Below are positions 7,530 to 16,819 of a stretch of 60,383 nucleotides of DNA, piece by piece. The notes beneath the pieces are model-generated. The model saw only the letters and a program-made list of their open reading frames with translations. It made no database searches and was not told where the DNA came from. The translations under genes and the position numbers were made by a program. Origin of the DNA: Gemmatimonadota bacterium. GTDB lineage: Bacteria; Gemmatimonadota; Gemmatimonadetes; Longimicrobiales; Gaopeijiaceae. Position 1 is the stretch's first letter; each line of letters begins with the position of its first letter. The stretch lies in NCBI GenBank assembly GCA_026706635.1, contig JAPOYJ010000083.1, positions 1 through 60,383 of the forward strand. Reading direction: 5' to 3'.

Positions 7530-9074
7530 ATGAAGCGATTGACCCCCATGTTGTTCCTGTTGCTGCCGGGCTGCGGCGAGCCGCCCAACGAGCCGCCAAC
7601 GGCGGTGGGAGATATCCCGGACCACGAGCTGTTCGTGATGGACGAGGAGGAGATCACCGGCCTCTCGACCTACTTCGAGGATCCGAACGAGGACACGCTG
7701 ACCTATAGGGCGCAGAGCACCAATGCCAGCGTGGTCAGGGTGGCGGTTGGGCAGAACGATGTCCTGACGCTGACCGGAGCTGGCCAGGGCAACGCGACGG
7801 TGACGGTGACGGCCACGGACCCCGATGGCGAGTCGGCAACGCAGAAGTTCGATGTGACGGTGCCCAACCGGGCTCCGGAGACCGTGGGATCGATCCCTGA
7901 CGGGGCCGTGTTTATCGGCGACACGATCGGTCTGCCGCTGACGGTGGTCGACTCGTTCTTCACGGATCCCGATGGAGACGATCTGACGTACAGCGGCGAG
8001 AGCTCGGACGAGGGGGTGGCGACCATCGAGATCACCGGCACGGCGTTGGTGTTGGTGGGAGTCGGGCAGGGAGAGGCGGTGATGACGGTGACGGCGACCG
8101 ACCCGGGCGGGGCGAGTGCAAGCCACCAGGCACGGATCGCGGTCCCGAATCGTGATCCGGTGGTGACGGCGGAGATCCCGGAGCAACGGGTGAAGGTCGA
8201 CGAAACGGTGGTCGTAGACCTGCTCGCCCATTTCGAGGACCCGGACGGGGACTTGCTCAGTTTCGCGGTGTCCGTGAGCGCTCCCGACCGGGTGAGGGCG
8301 GACGAAGCGGACGGCAGGTTGCGACTCACGGGACTGGCGACGGGCAGCTCCCAGGTCACGGTCACTGCCGAGGACGGGTTCGGGGCGAGTGTCAGCACGG
8401 ATTTTGCGACTACCGTCACTTCTTCCGAGGCACAGGTGTTCGAGGACCAATTCGAGGATCTGGAGAACTGGGCGGACTCGACCGGGGAGCTGGGCACGGC
8501 GAGGGTCGAGGACGGAGATCTGCACATCATCATCGATGAGCAGGTCGACGAGGACTACGAGATGTTGCCGTACATCTTCCACGAGCTGCCCGGGGAGGAC
8601 GGCCACGACGGCGCGTGGGAGATCGAGTACCCGGTATGGGAGAGGGAGGACAACGCGATCGCAGTCGTCGAATTCTGGGTTATTGTCGATCGCGACGGCG
8701 TGGGCGGATTCGTCTTCACCCTGGACTACGACCAGGCCAACTGGAACGCCTCGTGGATGGACGAGGATGGCGAGTTGTCCTCGATTGCCGATGGCGAGGA
8801 CGAGGAGTGGCCCGACGACAGCATGATCGACTACGGCGGCGTGACGGACATCGTCTTCGGGTTGGAGGACAACGTGGTGTATGCCCGTGGCAACGACGGC
8901 GTGGAGATCTTCTCGGTGGACATGTCCGGCGAGTTTCCGGGCGGCGCCGACCCGCCGCACCATTCCAAGTGGATCGCCTACCGCTGGTTCTCGTACGTCG
9001 AAGCCGAGGAGGAGGTCGAGTTCGGCACCGACGGCGCCGTGATCGGCTCGGTGAAGTTCACCTACGCGAAGTGA
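7530..9074 (+). CDS. Large putative lipoprotein with three cadherin/Ig-like repeats
   Basis: A 514-residue surface or periplasmic protein. The ATG at 7530 follows an AAGAGGAG ribosome site and opens a signal peptide ending LLLPGC, a lipobox. Three tandem repeats follow (about residues 25-110, 111-205, 206-300), each with a calcium-binding-like acidic block: FEDPNEDTLTY, FTDPDGDDLTY, FEDPDGDLLSF, and each ending like TVTATDPDG. The C-terminal 200 residues are highly acidic and probably form a beta-sandwich resembling carbohydrate-binding modules (VEFWVIVDRDGVGGFVF), though I cannot name the family. Role in adhesion or glycan binding is an inference. Confidence 0.78.
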   Translation: MKRLTPMLFLLLPGCGEPPNEPPTAVGDIPDHELFVMDEEEITGLSTYFEDPNEDTLTYRAQSTNASVVRVAVGQNDVLTLTGAGQGNATVTVTATDPDGESATQKFDVTVPNRAPETVGSIPDGAVFIGDTIGLPLTVVDSFFTDPDGDDLTYSGESSDEGVATIEITGTALVLVGVGQGEAVMTVTATDPGGASASHQARIAVPNRDPVVTAEIPEQRVKVDETVVVDLLAHFEDPDGDLLSFAVSVSAPDRVRADEADGRLRLTGLATGSSQVTVTAEDGFGASVSTDFATTVTSSEAQVFEDQFEDLENWADSTGELGTARVEDGDLHIIIDEQVDEDYEMLPYIFHELPGEDGHDGAWEIEYPVWEREDNAIAVVEFWVIVDRDGVGGFVFTLDYDQANWNASWMDEDGELSSIADGEDEEWPDDSMIDYGGVTDIVFGLEDNVVYARGNDGVEIFSVDMSGEFPGGADPPHHSKWIAYRWFSYVEAEEEVEFGTDGAVIGSVKFTYAK

Positions 9075-9081
9075 GGACGGG

Positions 9082-9109
9082 CCGGGGGGTGGCGACGGCC
9101 ACCCCCCGG
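9082..9109 (+). terminator. GC-rich hairpin, probable terminator
   Basis: A perfect 12-bp stem, CCGGGGGGTGGC with its complement, surrounds the loop GACG just after the lipoprotein stop codon. No T run follows, so it may act as a 3'-end stabiliser or a weak terminator. Confidence 0.55.
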
Positions 9110-9233
9110 TCATCGGTCACCCGAAACCACCGGGACGACCCCTCCTAGCCCATCGGCGGATGCGCCGCGGTCCAGCGCGGACAGCAACCCTGCCAGAATG
9201 CCGACACCCGCTCCTGGCTGGGCGGGTGGCCCG

Positions 9234-9959
9234 CTACAGGCTGTATCCGGCCTGGACGAAGTAGTACTGCGCCACTCCCAGCATGACGACGGCCGCCGCC
9301 CGCTTGACGACCACCATCCACCTGCCGGCCCGCGGCAGTCGCGACAGCGTCCCCGAAAAGAGCCCCACCGCCACCAGTAGCGCCGTCATCCCCAGGGAGA
9401 AGACGAAGAGGTAGGCGAATCCCATGAACCCGGCGCGCGTGGCGGCGACCCATGCGAGCACGGCCGCGAAGGCGGGCGCCCCGCACGGCGCGGCCACAAC
9501 TCCGGAAGTCGCCCCCAGCACGAAGACGGCTCCGTACGACCCTCCGTCGCGAGCCCCGGCCCAGGCCGCTAGGCGCTGCGGCACCCGCACCGGGATCACG
9601 TCGAACATGGCCAGCGCGAAGACGAGGAGGAGGTTGCCGATCGCCAGGAGCGCCCAGGGGCTGGCGCTCACCGTCCCGAAGAGGGTGCCGGTGAGCCCCG
9701 CCAGGAGCCCGAGCGCGGCGTAGAGGAGCGCCATGCCCGTGACGTAGGTCATGGTGAGCCCGAGGGTGCGTCGCCAGGGCTGCCGGTCGCGCGCGGTCCC
9801 CGAGATGACCGACGCGGTGATGGGTATCATGGGGTAGACGCAGGGGGTGAGGCTCGTGGCGACGCCTGCCCCGAAGAGGACCACGAGGGCGAGGAGGGGG
9901 TTTGCGGCGAGCGCCTCGGAGAGCCCCCCGGCCGCCTCCTGGGATGGAAAGGCGCTCAT
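9234..9959 (-). CDS. DsbD/CcdA-type thiol-disulfide transporter membrane domain
   Basis: A 241-residue integral membrane protein with about six helices. Two conserved cysteines lie in proline-flanked motifs typical of the DsbD beta domain: TSLTPCVYPMIPI near residue 40 and VVAAPCGAPAF near residue 158. These carry electrons from cytoplasmic thioredoxin across the membrane to periplasmic acceptors. The start at 9959 begins a short hydrophilic stretch before the first helix. It lacks the N- and C-terminal thioredoxin-like domains of full DsbD. A copy of the interspersed repeat lies directly upstream, ending about 25 bases before the start. Confidence 0.88.
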   Translation of the reverse strand: MSAFPSQEAAGGLSEALAANPLLALVVLFGAGVATSLTPCVYPMIPITASVISGTARDRQPWRRTLGLTMTYVTGMALLYAALGLLAGLTGTLFGTVSASPWALLAIGNLLLVFALAMFDVIPVRVPQRLAAWAGARDGGSYGAVFVLGATSGVVAAPCGAPAFAAVLAWVAATRAGFMGFAYLFVFSLGMTALLVAVGLFSGTLSRLPRAGRWMVVVKRAAAVVMLGVAQYYFVQAGYSL

Positions 9960-9984
9960 CGCCCCAACCGGCTAGGACAACTGG

Positions 9985-10130
9985 GCACAGAGCGAGGCCA
10001 AGGGCACAGGCACTGTAAACCGTGAATTACAATTTGTAAAGCATACATTACAATGTGGAGAAGCGAGCGAGCGGTCCGGCGGGGATGCAGCGCCGCTCCT
10101 GCCGTGGGGAGCCTGTCCTCGGGCTGCTGG
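9985..10130 (-). repeat. Repeat-family copy (head plus AT-rich core), inverted
   Basis: Read on the minus strand this matches the copy at 54767-54912: AGCAGCCCG head, CCCACGGCAGG, GCGGCGCTGCA, then the core with TGTAATGTATGCTTTACA and a GGTTTACA, then CCTCGCTCTGTGC. As at 54767, it sits just upstream of a gene in the same relative orientation, here the DsbD-like gene. The core contains the perfect palindrome TTACAA-T-TTGTAA. Confidence 0.75.
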
Positions 10131-10360
10131 CATGACCGGGCCCTCCGTAGGTGGCGGTTAGGGCGGCGCGAGGGGAAAGCCGCAGCCTAAACGTAAGGCC
10201 GAGCCAGTCCGCATTCCGCGAGGCAGCGGGTCAGTGCGGCCGACCGCGAGGAGTACCAGAGCGACCGTCGTCACGATCATCGTCCGTCGATCTCTCGGCA
10301 CACCGCTTCGTGCCCGCTCTCGCCTGGAGGCGGCTCCCCGCCCATGGGGCAGACCGTTCG

Positions 10361-10390
10361 TTGACACGCCCCAAGCGCAGACTCTACCTT
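10361..10390 (+). promoter_or_regulatory. Candidate sigma-70 promoter of the act operon
   Basis: TTGACA at 10361 and TACCTT at 10385 are separated by 18 bases and lie 68 bases upstream of actA. The -35 is perfect, the -10 is weak. The remaining sequence between 10131 and 10457 shows no gene. Confidence 0.42.
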
Positions 10391-10457
10391 TCCTCGGCGC
10401 GACAGGTGCGCCTGGGATTCCATCTCTCCTCCTAACCGACCCGCCAGCGGGTCCTCG

Positions 10458-11045
10458 ATGCCGACTCCGCAAACGCGCAGGCTGTGGCTGGCACTATCGG
10501 CAGGGACATTCGCCCTGCTCCTCGTCGCCGTTACCGTCGGCTTCAGACGGCCCCCCGTCGAGACCCCGGTAGCCCAGCTCGCCCAGCTCGGGGAGCTGGA
10601 CCCGACCTCCCAGCCGATCCAGTTCCCCCACGACACGCACGCCGGGCAGTTCACGATGTCGTGCCAGTACTGCCACTTCTCGGCCGAGCGCTCGGTGGAC
10701 GCCGGCATCCCGCCCGTCTCGCTCTGCATGGGCTGTCACCTCGAGGGGATCGTCGGTGGCCGCACCGAGCAGGCCCAGGCGGAGATCGGCAAGGTGCGCA
10801 GCTACTACGCCGCCGGGACTCCGATCCCGTGGAAGCGCATCTACAAGGTTCGCGATCACGTGAGGTTCCCCCACATGCGCCACGTCGCGGCCGGGGTGAC
10901 GTGCCAGACGTGCCACGGGGAGGTGCAGGAGATGGGCGTGCTGGAGGTCGTGGCGCCCGAGGCGGGCGATCTGCGGATGGGCTGGTGCGTCTCCTGCCAC
11001 CTGGAGCGCGGTGCCTCCCGGGACTGTACGGTATGCCACTACTAG
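10458..11045 (+). CDS. actA: Alternative complex III pentaheme cytochrome c subunit ActA
   Basis: A 195-residue membrane-anchored multiheme cytochrome. A single N-terminal helix (about residues 10-30) is followed by a periplasmic part with five CxxCH heme sites at residues 69 (CQYCH), 90 (CMGCH), 149 (CQTCH), 177 (CVSCH) and 190 (CTVCH). ActA passes electrons from the iron-sulfur protein ActB within alternative complex III, a quinol-oxidising complex that replaces cytochrome bc1. It is the first gene of actABCDEF, only four bases before actB. Length and heme number fit the family. Confidence 0.95.
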   Translation: MPTPQTRRLWLALSAGTFALLLVAVTVGFRRPPVETPVAQLAQLGELDPTSQPIQFPHDTHAGQFTMSCQYCHFSAERSVDAGIPPVSLCMGCHLEGIVGGRTEQAQAEIGKVRSYYAAGTPIPWKRIYKVRDHVRFPHMRHVAAGVTCQTCHGEVQEMGVLEVVAPEAGDLRMGWCVSCHLERGASRDCTVCHY

Positions 11046-11049
11046 CCCG

Positions 11050-14000
11050 ATGAGCGAACTCGGACGGCGCGACTTCCTGAAGGTCGTCGGCGTAGGCGGC
11101 GCCGGCGCCGCGGCCGCCGGATGCTCGACCGACGAGGTCGAGCGGCTGATCCCCTACGTCGTGCCCCCGGAGGAGATCACTCCCGGGGTCGCGACCTGGT
11201 ACGCATCCACCTGCGGCGAGTGCGAGGGCGGCTGCGGGATCCGGGTGCGCACCCGCGAGGGCCGCGCGGTCATGATCGAGGGAAATCCCGACCACCCGAT
11301 CTCCCGGGGCGGTCTCTGCTCCCGCGGGGTGGCGGCTCTGCAGGGGCTCTACAATCCCGACCGCATCGCATCGCCGCTGCGCGCGACCTCGGACGGCTTC
11401 GAGCCCGTCGGCTGGGACGACGCGCTGGAGCTCCTCGCCGAGCGGCTGGGAACCGGAGGGCGCTCGCTCTTCCTTACCGGTCGCAAGGGGCCGGCGGAGG
11501 GCCACCTCCTGGACCGCTTCGCGGCGGCTGTCGGAGGGCGCAGAGTCGTCTACGACCCCCTCCACGACTCGGCTCTGCGCGAGGCGGTGGGGATCGCCTT
11601 CGGGGTCGACGCGCTGCCGAGCTACGACATCGCGGCGGCAGACCTCCTCGTCTCCTTCGGGGCCGACTTCCTCGAGACATGGATCTCGCCGGTCCGCTTC
11701 GCCGCCGACTTCGCGGCGATGCACGGCGTGGACCACGGGGCCAAGGGCAGGTTCGTATTCGTCGGGCCAAGGCTCTCGCTCACCGGACAGAACGCCGACG
11801 AGTGGATCCCCGCCAGGGCGGGCTCGGAGGGGAGGATCGCTCTGGCGGTGGCGGGCGAGCTCGTCCGGCGCGGTGGAGACGCCGGACCGTACAGCGGCAT
11901 GGTGGCGCAGCACACACTCGAGGACGCCGCCCGCGACGCCGGGGTCGAGGTGGAGGCGCTCTCGTCGCTCGCCGACCACTTCGCGGCCGGATCCGCCCTC
12001 GCGCTCGGTCCCGGCCTGGCCGGACACCACGAGCGGGCCACGGCGTCGAATCTGGCGGTCCTCATCCTGAACGCGGCCGCCGGGAGCCTGGGGCGGACGC
12101 TCACCGTCTCCGCCAGCCCCGATACCGAGGCCTCCTCCTACGGGGCCGTGGTGGACTGCGTCGAGGAGATGGGATCGGGCACCTACGGCGTGGCGATCGT
12201 CTCCGGGACCAACCCGGCGTACGCGCTGCCGCCCGACGCGGGCTTCCTGGACGCCTTCGCGAAGGTGCCCTTCAGGGTCGCCTTCGCCACGGCAATCGAC
12301 GAGACCGCGGCGATGGCCGACTTGGTGCTCCCCAGCGCTCACGCGCTCGAGTCGTGGGGCGACGGTGCCGCCACGCTGCCCACCGGCGACGACGGGGCTG
12401 CGCAGTCGGTCTACTCGGTGCGACAGCCCGCGATGCGCACGGTCCCGCTCTTCGACGCCCACCCGATGGCGGACGTGCTCCTCGAGACGGGTCGCCGCCT
12501 CGGCCACGACCTGGGTGCGCCGACCCTCAGGGAGTACATCCGCTCGGTGCACCCGGCCACCCTTCCGGGAGGCGCCGGGGAGGGGAATGCGGCGCTCGCG
12601 GCCGAAGCGAGGTGGCGGGAGGCGCTCAGGGCCGGCTTTCTGACGCACGGGGGCGACGCGGAGCGGGTGTCGGCGATGATCCGTCCGGGGAGGGCGGTCG
12701 ACTTCGACCTTCCCTCGATCGCGGGCGACGGCCACCTGACTCTCCTGGTGCATCCCTCGCCGCGCTTCGGCGACGGCAGCCACTCCAACAGCCCCTGGCT
12801 GCAGGAGCTCCCGGACCCGGTCTCGAAGGTGATGTGGCATTCGTGGCTGGAGATGAACCCCGCCACGGGCGAGCGCATGGGGCTCCGGAGCGGCGACCTT
12901 GTGCGCGTCGCCACCGGGGAGGGCGAGGTGGAGCTCCGCGTCTTCCTCTACCCGGGAATTCGCGAGGACGCGGTGGCGATTGCGATGGGCGGCGGCCACA
13001 CGGACTACGGCCGCTTCGCCAACGGCAACGGGGTCAACCCGATGACGCTCCTGCCGGGTGCGTCGGACGCGGCTTCGGGGACGCTGTCGCTGATCTCGAC
13101 CACGGCCACGGTCACCCCGACGGGTGCCTGGCGGCGCCTCGCCTCGACCGAGGGGTCGAGCGACCAGGACGACCGCAACGTCGCCCCGGCGGTGGCTCTC
13201 GCCGCCCTCGGGCACGGGCATGCCAATGGGCACGGTGGCGGCCACGACGGCCAGAATGGCCACCACGGCCTCCACGAGCTTCAGGAGGCGGGCGGCTTCC
13301 AGGGCGTGCCGACCGAGGGACGCGCCGAGGACTTCCCCCTTCCGGGCTCGGACTTCGGCGAGTACGGCGAGGATCACCCCAGATGGGCGATGGCCGTCGA
13401 TCTGGACAGGTGCAACGGGTGTGGCGCCTGCATCACGGCGTGCCAGGCGGAGAACAACATACCATGGGTGGGGGAGAACCAGGCGCTGATGGGGCGCGAG
13501 ATGCACTGGCTGCGCATGGAGCGGTACTACGAGACGGTGGATGCCTCGCACTCCGGGCCGCTCGACATCCGCTTCCTCCCGATGCTCTGCCAGCACTGCA
13601 ACAACGCGCCGTGCGAGCCGGTCTGCCCCGTCTTCGCGGCGTACCACACGCCGGACGGCCTGAATGCCCAGGCGTACAACCGCTGCGTCGGGACCCGCTA
13701 CTGCGCCAACAACTGCCCGTACAAGGTCCGGGTCTTCAACTGGTACAGGTACACCTCCGATCCGGAGAAGGGCGGGAACATCCCCGAACCGATGAACTGG
13801 CAGTTCAACCCGGACGTCACCGTCCGCGACAACGGCGTCATGGAGAAGTGCACCTTCTGCGTGCAGCGCATCCGGGACGCCGGCAACCGCGCCCGGCTGG
13901 AGGGGCGCGAGGTGGCCGACGGCGAGGTCCGGACCGCCTGCCAGAGCGTCTGCCCGACCGAGGTGATCAGCTTCGGCAACATCAAGGACCCGAAGTCGCG

Positions 14001-14124
14001 CGTCAGGGCGCTCGCCGAGGACGAACGCTCGTACCGGGTCCTCGACCCGCTCATCAACACGCAGCCGGCCGTGCACTACCTCAAGAAGGTCACCCACCAC
14101 GAGGTGGAGGAGGGCGGCCACTAG
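11050..14124 (+). CDS. actB: Alternative complex III subunit ActB (molybdopterin-fold plus iron-sulfur protein)
   Basis: A 1024-residue periplasmic subunit. The ATG at 11050 gives a twin-arginine signal (LGRRDFLKVVG). The N-terminal two thirds is a molybdopterin-oxidoreductase fold (B1; family members lack the cofactor); from about residue 775 comes a ferredoxin-like part (B2) with cysteine groups in RCNGCGACITAC, CQHCNNAPCEPVC, RYCANNCPYK and CTFCVQR. They bind three 4Fe-4S and one 3Fe-4S cluster in known complexes. Between them, near residues 718-745, is a Gly/His-rich linker (HGHANGHGGGHDGQNGHH) that is unusual. It transfers electrons from the quinol site towards ActA or ActE. Confidence 0.95.
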   Translation: MSELGRRDFLKVVGVGGAGAAAAGCSTDEVERLIPYVVPPEEITPGVATWYASTCGECEGGCGIRVRTREGRAVMIEGNPDHPISRGGLCSRGVAALQGLYNPDRIASPLRATSDGFEPVGWDDALELLAERLGTGGRSLFLTGRKGPAEGHLLDRFAAAVGGRRVVYDPLHDSALREAVGIAFGVDALPSYDIAAADLLVSFGADFLETWISPVRFAADFAAMHGVDHGAKGRFVFVGPRLSLTGQNADEWIPARAGSEGRIALAVAGELVRRGGDAGPYSGMVAQHTLEDAARDAGVEVEALSSLADHFAAGSALALGPGLAGHHERATASNLAVLILNAAAGSLGRTLTVSASPDTEASSYGAVVDCVEEMGSGTYGVAIVSGTNPAYALPPDAGFLDAFAKVPFRVAFATAIDETAAMADLVLPSAHALESWGDGAATLPTGDDGAAQSVYSVRQPAMRTVPLFDAHPMADVLLETGRRLGHDLGAPTLREYIRSVHPATLPGGAGEGNAALAAEARWREALRAGFLTHGGDAERVSAMIRPGRAVDFDLPSIAGDGHLTLLVHPSPRFGDGSHSNSPWLQELPDPVSKVMWHSWLEMNPATGERMGLRSGDLVRVATGEGEVELRVFLYPGIREDAVAIAMGGGHTDYGRFANGNGVNPMTLLPGASDAASGTLSLISTTATVTPTGAWRRLASTEGSSDQDDRNVAPAVALAALGHGHANGHGGGHDGQNGHHGLHELQEAGGFQGVPTEGRAEDFPLPGSDFGEYGEDHPRWAMAVDLDRCNGCGACITACQAENNIPWVGENQALMGREMHWLRMERYYETVDASHSGPLDIRFLPMLCQHCNNAPCEPVCPVFAAYHTPDGLNAQAYNRCVGTRYCANNCPYKVRVFNWYRYTSDPEKGGNIPEPMNWQFNPDVTVRDNGVMEKCTFCVQRIRDAGNRARLEGREVADGEVRTACQSVCPTEVISFGNIKDPKSRVRALAEDERSYRVLDPLINTQPAVHYLKKVTHHEVEEGGH

Positions 14125-14137
14125 GATGCGCGCCACT

Positions 14138-14171
14138 CGAATGCCGTGGGCGGTTTGTCCACGGGCTGCTA
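14138..14171 (-). repeat. Repeat-family head unit inside the act operon
   Basis: The reverse complement reads TAGCAGCCCGTGGACAAACC then GCCCACGGCATTCG, matching 31773-31806 with one mismatch. It forms a 6-bp CCGTGG/CCACGG hairpin. It lies in the 61-base gap between actB and actC, inverted relative to the operon. Confidence 0.85.
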
Positions 14172-14185
14172 CGGCTGCATAGGCC

Positions 14186-15550
14186 ATGGCGACCGCCGAT
14201 CTGACGCAGCGGGGCGCGCTCCCCAACCCGGACGTGCGTCGCTACGAGGACGTCAACCGCGACGTGCTCCGCGTCATGTCGCGTCCCGGAGCCGGCTGGT
14301 GGGCGCTCTTCTCGATGGCGGCCGCCGGGGTCGGCGTCTTCCTCGTCTGCTGGTTCTACCAGATCTACAAGGGGATCGGCGTCTCGGGGCTGAACGCTCC
14401 CGTGGGGTGGGGCGTCTACATCACCACCTTCGTCTTCTGGGTGGGCATCGCGCACTCGGGAACGCTCATCTCCGCGATCCTCTTCCTCTTCCGCGCCCCG
14501 TGGCGACAGGCGATCTACCGGGCGTCGGAGGCGATGACCGTCTTCGCCGTGATGACCGCGGGCCTCTTCCCCCTGATCCACGTGGGACGGGTCTGGCACG
14601 CCTACTGGCTCGTCCCCTACCCCAACTCGCGCTTCCTCTGGCCGAACTTCCGGTCGCCGCTGGTGTGGGACGTCTTCGCGATCACCACCTACTTCACCGT
14701 CTCGGCGGTCTTCTTCTACCTGGGGACGATCCCCGATCTGGCGGCGGCGCGCGACCACGCACGGGGCCTCAGGAAGAAGTTCTACCAGATCATCTCGCTG
14801 GGGTGGCGCGGCACCGACCGGGAGTGGCACCACTTCTCGAAGGCGTACATCTACCTGGCCGCGCTGGCGACCCCGCTGGTCCTATCGGTGCACTCGGTGG
14901 TGTCGTGGGACTTCGCGATGGCGATCGTGCCCGGGTGGCACACCACGATCTTCGCGCCCTACTTCGTCGCCGGCGCGATCTTCTCCGGCGTCGCCCTGGT
15001 GATCACCCTGGCGGTGCCGATGCGGAAGTTCTTCGGCCTCGAAAAGTACCTCACGGTCAAGCACTTCGAGGCGATGGCCAAGCTCTGCATGCTCACCAGC
15101 GCCATCGTGCTCTACGCCTACCTGGTCGAGTACTTCCTGGCCTGGTATTCGGGCGAGCCGCCGGAGCGGGGGTCGTTCTGGAACCGGGTCTTCGGGCACT
15201 ACTGGTGGGCCAACTGGATCATGCTCACCTGCAACGGGCTGGTGCCGCTCATGCTCTGGTTCCGGCGGGTGCGAAGATCGATTGCGGCGCTCTTCGTGAT
15301 ATCGATCTTCATCAACATCGGGATGTGGTTCGAGCGCTACGTGATCATCGTGACCTCGCTCTCGCACGAGTACGAGCCGTGGGCGTGGGGGCTCTACCGC
15401 CCCTCGATCATCGAGATGGGGATCCTGCTCGGCAGCTTCGCCTGGTTCGGCTTCTGGTTCCTCCTCTTCACGCGGCTGCTTCCGCCCGTGGCGATCGCGG
15501 AGATGAAGGAGGTGGTGCCCCCGCCCAGACGAGGAAAGGCGGCCGCATGA
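14186..15550 (+). CDS. actC: Alternative complex III membrane subunit ActC (NrfD family)
   Basis: A 454-residue polytopic membrane protein of the NrfD/PsrC family with about ten helices. It forms a quinol-binding membrane core of alternative complex III. Typical sequence includes WGVYITTFVFWVGIAHSG and HSVVSWDFAMAIVPGWHTT, the latter with the conserved His and Asp near the quinol site. The final codon overlaps the ATG of actD (ATGA). The actB-actC gap holds a repeat unit, unlike the tight spacing elsewhere in the operon. Confidence 0.95.
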   Translation: MATADLTQRGALPNPDVRRYEDVNRDVLRVMSRPGAGWWALFSMAAAGVGVFLVCWFYQIYKGIGVSGLNAPVGWGVYITTFVFWVGIAHSGTLISAILFLFRAPWRQAIYRASEAMTVFAVMTAGLFPLIHVGRVWHAYWLVPYPNSRFLWPNFRSPLVWDVFAITTYFTVSAVFFYLGTIPDLAAARDHARGLRKKFYQIISLGWRGTDREWHHFSKAYIYLAALATPLVLSVHSVVSWDFAMAIVPGWHTTIFAPYFVAGAIFSGVALVITLAVPMRKFFGLEKYLTVKHFEAMAKLCMLTSAIVLYAYLVEYFLAWYSGEPPERGSFWNRVFGHYWWANWIMLTCNGLVPLMLWFRRVRRSIAALFVISIFINIGMWFERYVIIVTSLSHEYEPWAWGLYRPSIIEMGILLGSFAWFGFWFLLFTRLLPPVAIAEMKEVVPPPRRGKAAA

Positions 15551-16095
15551 TCTTCCGCGCAAGACGTCGTCCGGGCCACCTGGGCTTCTTCGCCCTCTTC
15601 GAGCACCTGGACGCCACTGTGGACGCCTGCAAGGAGCTCCGCGCCAGAGGGTACCGGAGGCTCCGCGCCTACGCGCCGCTCCCCGAGCACGAGCTGCTCG
15701 AGGAGGGTCTGGCCCACAGGCACAGCCCCGTGCGCGTCTTCACCCTGGCGGGAGCCCTCACCGGCGCGGCGACCGGCTTCGCCTTCACCGCCTGGACCTC
15801 GATGGACTGGCCGCTCGTCACCGGGGGCAAGCCGATCCTGTCGATGCCTGCCTACGTGGTGATCGCCTTCGAGCTGGCGATCCTATTCGGCACCCTCTCG
15901 ACGGTGATCGGTCTCTTCCTGAACGCCGGGCTACCCAACTTCCGACCGCTGGTGGCGTACCACCCGGAGTGCTCCAACGGGAGCTTCGGCGTCTACGTGA
16001 CGGTGCCACCCGCCCAGGCCGCCGACCTCCGCGAGATCCTGGAGCGGCACGGCCCCAGCGAGCTTCGGGAGGACCCGGAGGGATTCGATGTCTGA
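15547..16095 (+). CDS. actD: Alternative complex III subunit ActD (DUF3341)
   Basis: A 182-residue protein with two membrane helices in the middle (FTLAGALTGAATGFAFTAW and a second around residues 95-125). This matches the DUF3341 subunit of alternative complex III, a small membrane subunit of unclear catalytic role that packs against ActC/ActF. ATG at 15547 overlaps the actC stop. Its own end overlaps actE by eight bases, so the genes are translationally coupled. Confidence 0.93.
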   Translation: MIFRARRRPGHLGFFALFEHLDATVDACKELRARGYRRLRAYAPLPEHELLEEGLAHRHSPVRVFTLAGALTGAATGFAFTAWTSMDWPLVTGGKPILSMPAYVVIAFELAILFGTLSTVIGLFLNAGLPNFRPLVAYHPECSNGSFGVYVTVPPAQAADLREILERHGPSELREDPEGFDV

Positions 16096-16816
16096 GGCTC
16101 GGCAGCGACGCGGCAACTGGGCGCTGCTGCTCGTGGCGGCCGCTCTGCACGGGTGCATCCCGGTCGACGACTTCCTGGGCGACGTCTTCGGGCGGAGCAT
16201 GCGCGACCAGCGTTCCTTCGACCCGTACGAGCACACGCTGCTCCCGCCCGAGGGCTCGGTGCCGTTTTCGGCGGGGAACTACGCGGCCGGTCCGTACCAG
16301 GTGAATGTCGGGCAGCCGGAGGGGGCGCTCGATCTGCCGCCCCCCTTCGCGCAGGAGGATCTCACCGCCCGCCCCGAGGTGCTGGACCGCCTCGTCAATC
16401 CGGTCCCGGCCACCCAGAGGTCGCTCGCCCGGGGCGAGGAGCTGTACGAGCGCGTCTGCATAGTCTGCCACGGCCCCGACGGAGCCGGTACGACGGGCTA
16501 CATCTTCGAGGTGCACCCCGCGATGGTGGCCTATCCGCTGCAGGGAGAGACCGCGAAGGGGCACAGCGACGGCTATCTCTATGCCTTGATCCGTGTCGGA
16601 CGGGGGCTCATGCCGGCCTACGGCCACCAGATCGGCCACTACGACCGCTGGCACGTCGTCAACCACCTCCGCCGGCTCCAGGGGCTCGTCACGGTGGTTG
16701 CGCCCGAAGCGGAGTCGGAACCAGCGGTGGACGAAGCGGCCGCCGGGGCGGACGACGGCGACCACGATGCGGATCTGGATCGGAGCCGCGACGACGCCCA
16801 CGGGGAGGCTGGGTAG
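16088..16816 (+). CDS. actE: Alternative complex III monoheme cytochrome c lipoprotein ActE
   Basis: A 242-residue periplasmic cytochrome. The N-terminus is a signal ending AALHGC, a lipobox, so it is probably lipid-anchored. One CxxCH heme site lies in YERVCIVCHGPDG near residue 125, with the likely methionine ligand in RGLMPAYGHQI. ActE accepts electrons from ActA or ActB and passes them to the terminal oxidase. The C-terminal 35 residues are acidic and low-complexity. It overlaps actD and is followed three bases later by actF. Confidence 0.93.
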   Translation: MSEARQRRGNWALLLVAAALHGCIPVDDFLGDVFGRSMRDQRSFDPYEHTLLPPEGSVPFSAGNYAAGPYQVNVGQPEGALDLPPPFAQEDLTARPEVLDRLVNPVPATQRSLARGEELYERVCIVCHGPDGAGTTGYIFEVHPAMVAYPLQGETAKGHSDGYLYALIRVGRGLMPAYGHQIGHYDRWHVVNHLRRLQGLVTVVAPEAESEPAVDEAAAGADDGDHDADLDRSRDDAHGEAG

Positions 16817-16819
16817 GCG

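Noticed and set aside
10651-14226. A 1191-codon open frame on the minus strand opposite actA/actB
   Set aside because: It is a shadow: its text is Arg/Val/His-rich without any family motif, while the plus strand encodes clear ActA and ActB.
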